From contig FLMG01002797.1 of assembly GCA_900088475.1 (NCBI GenBank), forward strand, positions 1-10,559: a stretch of DNA of 10,559 nucleotides, given 5' to 3'. A program made the position numbers and the translations under genes. Positions 1 through 5,932 of the stretch are shown in pieces; within the stretch, counting starts at the first letter, position 1; each line of letters opens with the position of its first letter. This DNA is from Hyphochytrium catenoides (Eukaryota > Sar > Hyphochytriomycetes > Hyphochytriales > Hyphochytriaceae). Below the pieces are notes generated by a model, which ran no database searches, was not told where the DNA came from, and worked only from the letters and a program-made list of their open reading frames with translations.

Positions 1-1148
1 CTTTGACTGCATGGACTTGGACATAGGGAGACCGCGGCGGTGGTGTTTGTACGCATAATAGCTGTGAGAGCCAATGAGCCGTGCAGAGATAAGATGAACG
101 GTTAGATCGCTGACTCAGTAGATACAGACAAAGGCGAGAGAAAGGACTCTAAGGGAGCAGGAAACAGAGGGCTCTCTTCTCTCCGTTGTCACTCACGGTA
201 TCACCACTGTCACTCTCTTCGCGCTCGCTCTTCTAGCGGCAGTGACCATGAGAATCAGCTCCATCACTGTGTCATTCACCGGCGCTTGAAGGCTCTGACA
301 GAGGTACACATCCCTTCCTCTCACGCTTTCTCCGATCTGCACAGAGACTTCCCCGTCCGAGAAACGCGTAGAGTTCATCACCCCAAGCTTGCTCCCCAGA
401 TGGTGAGCGATCTCCTCCGCTAGGGGAGTGTTCGAGTTGCCAGAGAAGATGGCTAGCTCGTGGCATCCGGGGACGAAGCGCCCTAGTAGCCCCCAGAGAA
501 AGGAACAAAGAATGCAGATCGGGTGAGATCCTCAAGCTAGTAAGGGCAAGATCCTCACCACTTCCAGATCTCTCTCTCGAATATCGTTATTTCCCCCTGC
601 TATCCGCTCTTTCTCTCCCTCTCCCTCCCTCTCTCTCTCTGCCTCTCTCTCTATTAGCATAGTTCTTCCGCGGCCTTCCACCTTTCTCCTCTCTCGGTCT
701 CTCTCTCTCTCCCCCTAATTCTCGATTTTCCCTGTCTCTCTCTCTCTCTCTCTCTCTCTGCGTGGTTGCCTTAAGCCCGTTTCCTGCTTTGATCCTTGTT
801 CTGATCCCTAATCCCTCTATAAGACTGCTTCTTCAGACTCTTAGCATGAGATCACGGAAGATCGGTACCTGCATAAGTGCATGGATGATGTGAGGGCTGC
901 TTGTGGTTCGCAGGGATGACAGCCTTGCTGGGATACTCGTTCAGCCGCCTGGATTGCTCTGTTAGAGCCTCAGCGGTCAGGCCGGCGGCTAAACCAGCGC
1001 CAAAGACGGCAGCAAGGGCGGTAAGAGAGAGCTTTGAAGGGGATGAAGAAGAAGAGGTGAAGGCTCTGAAGCTGCTGAAGTTCCGCTGGGGCAGGGACTT
1101 GAGCTCTGCCAGTCTACCGACATTGCGGATGGTCCTAGAGAGCAGCAT
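1..1148 (-). CDS. PRPS: Ribose-phosphate pyrophosphokinase (PRPP synthetase), mitochondrial-type, 3' end outside window
   Basis: The family transfers pyrophosphate from ATP to ribose-5-phosphate, making PRPP for nucleotide, histidine and tryptophan synthesis. Exons on the minus strand: 1148-869, 482-197, 61-1 (continuing off the window); introns 868-483 and 196-62. Junction phases agree (G|GG, then CC|C), giving 209 residues. The start ATG at 1148 sits in a near-perfect Kozak context (GCCACCATG). Residues 1-30 are Arg/Ser-rich without acids apart from one Glu, like a mitochondrial presequence. Residues about 41-60 are a hydrophobic, small-residue helix. The PRPP-synthetase N-terminal domain starts near residue 103 (LAIFSGNSN) and shows RFSDGEVSVQIGESVRGRDV (133-152), PVNDTVMELI (161-170), RRASAKRVTVVIPYYAY (177-193). 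The usual ATP-loop YARQDRK is replaced here by YKHHRRG. Identity is certain from the family motifs. Joining the presequence exon rests on phase match and splice sites, not on transcript data. Confidence 0.88.
609..759. repeat. CT-rich low-complexity tract inside PRPS intron 1
   Basis: Mixed CT-rich sequence ending in a pure (TC)n run at about 735-759. It lies within the 386-nt first intron of the minus-strand PRPS gene, so it reads as GA on the sense strand and cannot act as that intron's polypyrimidine tract. The rest of the intron (483-608 and 760-868) shows no coding pattern that I could support. Confidence 0.9.
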
Positions 1149-1157
1149 GGTGGCGCT

Positions 1158-1172
1158 CTATCGCGGCGATAG
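1158..1172. promoter_or_regulatory. 15-bp palindrome just upstream of the PRPS start codon
   Basis: CTATCGC-G-GCGATAG is a perfect 7-bp inverted repeat around one base, ending 10 bp from the PRPS ATG. It sits between the start codon and a GA/CT tract. It could be a dyad protein-binding site or an RNA hairpin in the leader. On the minus strand its terminal GATAG also resembles a 3' splice site following a pyrimidine tract, so a 5'-UTR intron is an alternative. The role is unproven. Confidence 0.4.
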
Positions 1173-1182
1173 GGGAGAGAGA

Positions 1183-1219
<37 letters not shown>

Positions 1220-1222
1220 GGA
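1171..1222. repeat. GA tract (CT on the PRPS sense strand)
   Basis: About 50 bp of near-pure GA with occasional AAA interruptions, directly upstream of the PRPS start. Read on the gene's own strand it is a CT-rich leader or promoter tract. Confidence 0.9.
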
Positions 1223-1551
1223 TTAACTAAGATGAGGTGTTTCACGAATATGTGCTTGTGGTCCCTGTCACCAGCAACCTGAGGCCATTCTGAGTAATCA
1301 AGGGAAAGAGCCTGGCCTGTGGACACTTTCGTCTAGCGCCTAGCGCTGTGGCTGGGAAGGAGACTGGAAGCGTGTTTAGGAGCTCAATGCTGACGGCGCA
1401 TCAGATGATTTAGGGACGGAGGAGGGAGCACCGGTCGCTGGTCTTCAACTTCCATCAGTCATCAGACCAATCCTTCTTCCCTCCTCTCTTCTTATCGCTC
1501 AAGTATTTGGATTGATCCCAGCTGACCTCCCTTTCCTCATCCGCTACTTCC

Positions 1552-1593
1552 TACTCTCTTTGCTTCCTTCTCTCTCTCTCTCTCTCTCTCTCT

Positions 1594-1661
<68 letters not shown>

Positions 1662-1740
1662 TTCTCTCTCTCTCTTTTTCTCTCTTTTCTTGCCCTCTTC
1701 CTCTCTTTTTCTTGCTCTCTTTCTCTCTCTCCCTCTTCCT
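1552..1740. repeat. Long CT microsatellite block, upstream of AMSH
   Basis: Almost 190 bp of plus-strand pyrimidine, mainly (CT)n with regularly spaced TTT interruptions. Such an uninterrupted polypurine/polypyrimidine stretch can form mirror-repeat (H-DNA) structures. All reading frames stay open across it simply because CT repeats lack stop codons. Confidence 0.93.
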
Positions 1741-1920
1741 CGTCCTGTAGGACTGACTGTATGAGAAGGGTGGTGGGACTGAGGGCGAGAGGTCCAGGGG
1801 GTGGTCTGAAAGGATCATCCATCCTGACTCCTGGGGTATTCCTGTAGACCGCAGGAAGCCTGAAGGAGTCCTGAAGGGTTATAAGTTCTGACCTGTCCCA
1901 CGCTACTGGAGAGGACAGAC

Positions 1921-1943
1921 AACTTTCTCCTCCTCTCTCTCTT

Positions 1944-1987
<44 letters not shown>

Positions 1988-2078
1988 CGTCTCTCTCTCT
2001 CTCTCTCTTTTTCTCTCCCCCTCTCTCTCTCTCGCTCCCTCTCTCTCCTACTGTCTCCCCTTTCTCTCTCTTTTTACA
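1921..2078. repeat. Second long CT microsatellite block, upstream of AMSH
   Basis: About 155 bp of plus-strand pyrimidine, (CT)n with CCC and TTT interruptions and very few purines. It ends about 300 bp before the AMSH start codon, on the AMSH sense strand. Confidence 0.93.
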
Positions 2079-2140
2079 AAGTCTCTCTCCCTTCTTTGTA
2101 AGTCTCACTCTCCTGCTCCCCTTTGCCCTTTGCCCCGCCA

Positions 2141-2157
2141 GGGTTCTGAAAGAACCC
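2141..2157. promoter_or_regulatory. Perfect 7-bp inverted repeat in the AMSH upstream region
   Basis: GGGTTCT-GAA-AGAACCC has two perfect 7-bp arms around a 3-nt spacer. It follows a pyrimidine run that ends in GCCAG. It could be an operator-like dyad or, if transcribed, a short hairpin with a triloop. The preceding CCAG might instead be the acceptor of a leader intron. No factor is assigned. Confidence 0.4.
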
Positions 2158-2385
2158 ACTAGTACCATTATTGCCCCTGGTAAGCTTGCCTTCCGTGAGC
2201 CACGACAGGACAGCCAGAGAGCTTATCGCGCCTGCCCGGAGAACAGGCCTGGGAGCTCACTTTGCGTGGGACGATCGCCTGCTGGTCGAGAGCTTGTCGG
2301 CCAAGACGCTAAGAGAAGAAAGCTTCCTATTATGCCCTGCTAGAGACGTGCAGAGACCTGTAGAAGGCGTAGCGAGGTGGCAGTG

Positions 2386-5300
2386 ATGGCCTCCTCATCC
2401 TCTTACCCGTACTCTGAAGCGCGGAGAGAGCAGCTGAGAGGACAGATCGAGGTTCCAGACGTCAACAACACGATTCTCCTTGTTAGGTACATCGCCACTG
2501 CCAAGCAATTGCAGCTACAGGTAAGGAAGCACGGAGTCTGCTCAACCATTGCATCTGCTTTTTGGTGCGATGACTCTGTATGGCGCATCCTCCATTGCAG
2601 CCGACTGCCACGATGAGATCTGCTCTTTCTACTTCTCTCTCCTGTGGGGCTTCCTTTGTGTCTCTTGGCGTCTTCTGGTTCCTCTATCACCCTCTCAACA
2701 CCGCGTCTGTCCATCAGGCGAGTGAGTATTGGAAGCAAGGGGATTTGAACAATGCGTATGTGTACTTCCAGAGAATGCTGCGGTAAGAGATCTCTGACTG
2801 ACGACTCTCTACTCCTCCCTCTTCCCATGCACCTTCTTTCCCCGCTCTCCCTCTGTCACTGAGTAGTGATGGTCTACGGTCTAAAGCTCAGTCAGTTGCT
2901 TCCATGTCGTTGCTGGTCCTCCCTGCTGCCTTAGCTGCTCTCATGCTATCTCCTGCCCTCCATCGCACGGCATCTCCACTTCCAAACCATTCTTCGTCCT
3001 CCTTTTGGCGTTGGATTACCTTGCTCCTCCGGCCACTCGGCTCGTCGCTCTTCACTTTTTCAGCCGCCCCTTCTACTTCGGCCCTCTCTCTCTCTCTCTC
3101 TCTCTACCTCTCTCTCACTTTCTCTCTCTGTCTAGATCATTCCCCGTCTCCCGTCGTGTGCTCGTCCATTGTTCCCACTCCTGCCTGATTCTCTACATCT
3201 CGCATCATTTTGCAAGCAATCTTTTCATCTCTCCCCTTGTCGCTCACAGCCGCATACCTCTCTCTCTCTTTCTCTCTCTGTCTAGATCCTTCCCCGCCTT
3301 CCGTCGTGTGCTCGTCCATTGTTCCCACTTGCTGCCTGCTTCTCTACATCTCGCGTCATTTCTCAAGCATTTTTTCATCTCTCCCCTTGCCGCTCACAGC
3401 CGTATATACCTCTCTCTCTCTTTCTCTCTCTGTCTGGATCCTTCCCCGCCTCCCGTCGTGTGCTCGTCCATTGTTCCCACTTGCTGCCTGCTTCTCTACA
3501 TCTTGCGTCATTTCTCAAGCATTTTTTCATCTCTCCCCTTGCCGCTCACAGCCGTCTATTCACAGGCTATGCCTCTACGTCATCCCCAAGCACAATGCCT
3601 ATGCCCAGCCCAAGTATGCCAAAGATATCGCCTGGATCAAGGCGGTAAGGAGGTTCTCTATCTGAAAGAGTAGCATCCCAGAACAATGGGCTAATGCATT
3701 GCATTCTATCAGGTTGCCCCGAAGACTGGGGAAGCTCTCACGCAAGTGGTGCAGCAGATGGAGGAGGAGGAGAAATTTCTTCTTGAGGAGAGAAGAAAAG
3801 AGATACACAGAGAGGAGAAAGGGACAAGAGGAAGGAAACTGGTACGAATGAACTCTGAGGATCTGGAGGCAGAACTATTTTCTCCTTCCTACAGCTTCAA
3901 GGACCTTAACATAGGGACGACCCAGATCAGTGAGTCATCTCTCTCTCTCTCTCTTTCCGCTCTTATTGTCTCACTTCTGGTCTTTCTGGCCTGTGGAGTC
4001 CTCTCAGTCTCACCTTGCGTTCAAGTTGTCTGATTATGTTCTCCATCTCTTGCTGGTGTCATAGACGAAGGCCCCTCCACCTTGACTCTCCATCCTCCAG
4101 AAGCCACTCCTCCTTTACTCCCTCTACCATCTCCGGAAAGCCAGGGCAAACAGAACTCAGGCTCTAGTCTCTCTCCCACGTCTGCTGACGTGAAGGAAGC
4201 ACTCAGTGTCCTTTTTCCAGTCAGTTCAACGTCTAACTACCCGCAAAGTATAGGTAAGAGAGCCCGGCTCCTTGTGCTCTTGTGGGGCCTGTACGGTCAA
4301 CTCTATGTTGAAGCTCTAACTGTTCTCTTCCCATCCTCTTCTGCAACCTCTGAACCTCCCCTAGCTTCGAGACCTGCTCCTCCAGTCTCGTATCCCCAAC
4401 TCAGTAGCGTGTATAGACAACCAGCGGTAGAGCAGGAGAGGCCGACGCCATTGCCTCGTGGCAATTTGCATCGAATGCCGTCAAGCCTTTTGTCCATAAA
4501 TCACCTGTACACACCGTCTCCTTTCTCTCCGTCCTTCTTCCACTTCCTATACTACCCCCCAACCCTTCAACACTCTCATGGGATTTTGAGTGTCTCTTTC
4601 TAGCAATCAGAGTACCTCCCATTTCTTCCTCGATGCTTTTGGAAGCCTCTCTTCTTCTTAGGTTTCTAAGACGGGCTCTCCCTGCCTCCGTCTGTCCCTC
4701 TTCACACTTCATTCCCGTCGCCTCGGTGTCTTTCCTCTATCCTAGCAAAGATCCTGTCTTACTCATCCTGAACTGCATTCTCTAGGGAACGGAGCATCAC
4801 TTTTCCCAGTGACTTGATTAGTCGCTTTCTCGTCCTGGCGGAGCCCAATACTAAGAAACAGCCCTATGGCATTGAGACCTGTGGCATACTTGCAGGGATA
4901 GTGGTAAGTCTGCAGAGATAGTCTCTCTCTCTCTCTCTCTCTTTACCCCTTTCTGGCTCTTCTTGGACAGTCGATACTGATTCGCGATCACCGATCGCTA
5001 ATGCTCTCTTCTCGCTACGATCAATATAGTCCCATAATGACCTCGTGGTGACCACTCTAGTTATCCCTAAGCAAACGGTAAGTCAGCAAAGGGAGAAGAT
5101 TAGCTCCTTCTTCTCACAAAGCTATGTCATTTAAGGGTACATCAGACTCCTGCACCATGGAGAGTGAGGAGGAACTGCTAGAATTCTGCTCGATGCATTC
5201 TCTTCTGGTCCTGGGCTGGGTACACACTCATCCACGGCAAAGCTGCTTCATGTCCTCTCTCGACATGCACACACAGTGCGGATTCCAGGCCATGATGCCA

Positions 5301-5762
5301 GAGGTAGGCAGGACTCTATGAGAACACATCCAGTCCCTCGCACTTCCAACAATTTGGGGCCTCGATCACTGTGATGGTTGCTATCTTGCGAGTCACTCCT
5401 TTTCTTTATTTGTGCTTGATCTCATCTGACACGAAGCAAGCCTGGCTAATCTTAACAACCGTGATGGCAGGCTCTTGCCATTGTCCTGGCCCCAGAAGAT
5501 AAAGAGCAGCAGTAAGTAACGGATTCTGTTATCGCCCACCACTTACGGGATGGTCAAGCGTCCTTCACCGCTCCGATATGGTTGTCGTCTGATAGTTTTC
5601 CTCCTCAGGGTTGGCATCTTCCGCTTGACTCCGTCAGGGCTGAAGGTCATTCAGCTCTGTCGACTGTCAGGCTTCCACCCCCACTCAGAGAGCAATCTGT
5701 ACGGCACGGCCCAGGGTGTGCAACAAGTGCAGCGAGCCATCAAGCTGGTGGATCTCAGATAG
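2386..5762 (+). CDS. AMSH: AMSH/STAMBP-type JAMM deubiquitinase (K63-directed ubiquitin isopeptidase)
   Basis: AMSH-family zinc proteases cleave ubiquitin chains, preferentially K63-linked, from cargo at ESCRT/endosomes. Exons: 2386-2520, 2718-2782, 3566-3644, 3713-3929, 4065-4253, 4365-4506, 4786-4903, 5030-5077, 5136-5303, 5471-5511, 5609-5762; 451 residues, usual for the family. The start is the first in-frame ATG, with G at -3 and +4. Residues 1-93 resemble the USP8-dimerisation/MIT-like domain (EYWKQGDLNNAYVYFQRML, IPKHNAYAQPKYAKDI). Residues about 94-140 are charged and helical. Residues about 166-275 are Ser/Pro-rich linker. The MPN+ domain from about 280 has NTKKQPYGIETCGILAG, a Glu cluster (342-344), H361-T-H363, S371 and D374. 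The second zinc site of AMSH (H376, C418, H424, H426) is also complete. The C-terminus VDLR matches plant AMSH proteins. The donor after 4506 is weak (GTACAC), so the 4365-4506 exon boundary is uncertain, and intron 4254-4364 may be retained. Confidence 0.92.
3061..3554 (+). repeat. Three tandem copies of a ~150-bp unit in AMSH intron 2
   Basis: The boundary word CAGCCG recurs at 3061, 3247, 3397 and 3549, giving units of 186, 150 and 152 bp. Each unit carries a CT tract, then TCTaGATCcTTCCCCG, GTCGTGTGCTCGTCCATTG, a TCTCTACATCT block and TTTTTTCATCTCTCCCC. Over the roughly 112 bp after the CT tract, units 2 and 3 differ at about three positions; unit 1 is clearly more diverged. The array fills most of the 783-nt intron 2783-3565. 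The start of a fourth copy runs into the CACAG acceptor of the exon at 3566. This indicates intron growth by duplication. The long open frames across it are not coding. Confidence 0.9.
3938..3956 (+). repeat. Short CT run in AMSH intron 4
   Basis: A (CT)n run just after the GTGAGT donor of the intron 3930-4064. It is on the sense strand of the gene. Confidence 0.8.
4921..4944 (+). repeat. Short CT run in AMSH intron 7
   Basis: A pure (CT)n run of about 22 nt in the 126-nt intron 4904-5029, close to its GTAAGT donor and on the sense strand. Confidence 0.85.
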
Positions 5763-5878
5763 ATAGACACTGCAAAGGAACGGAAGAGGTAGAGCCTGTG
5801 GAGGAATGCGCTACCAGCTACAACTAAGGCTGACGCAGACCAAAACAGACAGAAGGGCCACAGCGACAGCAGAAATTA

Positions 5879-5884
5879 TTTATT
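5879..5884 (-). terminator. AATAAA polyadenylation signal for the RbfA-domain gene
   Basis: TTTATT on the plus strand reads AATAAA on minus. It starts 49 nt after the minus-strand stop codon, a normal distance for a short 3' UTR. Confidence 0.65.
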
Positions 5885-5888
5885 GACT

Positions 5889-5894
5889 AATAAA
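5889..5894 (+). terminator. AATAAA polyadenylation signal for the AMSH gene
   Basis: AATAAA lies 127 nt after the AMSH stop codon. It is 4 bp away from the opposite-strand signal. Confidence 0.65.
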
Positions 5895-5932
5895 TAGACG
5901 GTCTAGTAGTATCCGCTCCTTCGTGCCAAGGG

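Larger units (their letters stand above)
1149..2385. other. Divergent intergenic and 5' leader region between PRPS and AMSH genes
   Basis: These 1237 bp separate two start codons that point away from each other, so the region should contain both promoters and both 5' leaders. Its main content is polypurine/polypyrimidine DNA: GA on the plus strand next to PRPS, then two long CT blocks facing AMSH. Between 1223 and 1551 the sequence is ordinary mixed DNA, with a CCAAT pentamer at 1467-1471, but no gene that I can support. Region 2080-2385 is mixed sequence and likely AMSH leader. Open frames here are only Ser-Leu or Arg-Glu low-complexity translations. A leader intron for either gene is possible because tract-plus-AG acceptors occur before both starts, but I cannot prove one. 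Confidence 0.7.
5763..5932. other. Convergent 3' ends of AMSH and RbfA-domain genes
   Basis: Only 170 bp separate the two stop codons (TAG at 5760-5762 on plus; TAG at 5935-5933 on minus). This gap must hold both 3' UTRs. Apart from the two AATAAA hexamers nothing else is recognisable, and no small gene is supported. Confidence 0.8.

Noticed and set aside
1512-2168. Long Ser-Leu or Arg-Glu repeat open frames on both strands
   Set aside because: CT/GA repeats contain no stop codons, so all frames stay open. There is no domain, no start context and no splice logic.
2171-2386. Open frame whose stop overlaps the AMSH ATG (TGATG)
   Set aside because: It has no ATG (it opens with TTG) and no recognisable sequence; coupled translation of this kind is not expected in a nuclear gene.
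3061-3565. CRISPR-like or transposon interpretation of the three-copy repeat
   Set aside because: Units are contiguous without unique spacers, lie in a eukaryotic intron, and show no terminal inverted repeats, target duplications or transposase.
3005-3673. Three overlapping long open frames in AMSH intron 2
   Set aside because: They translate the ~150-bp tandem repeat in several frames at once and run out of frame through the real exon at 3566-3644.
4303-4712. Minus-strand open frames opposite the AMSH linker
   Set aside because: They are antisense to spliced AMSH exons and introns, with no domain and no matching splice sites.
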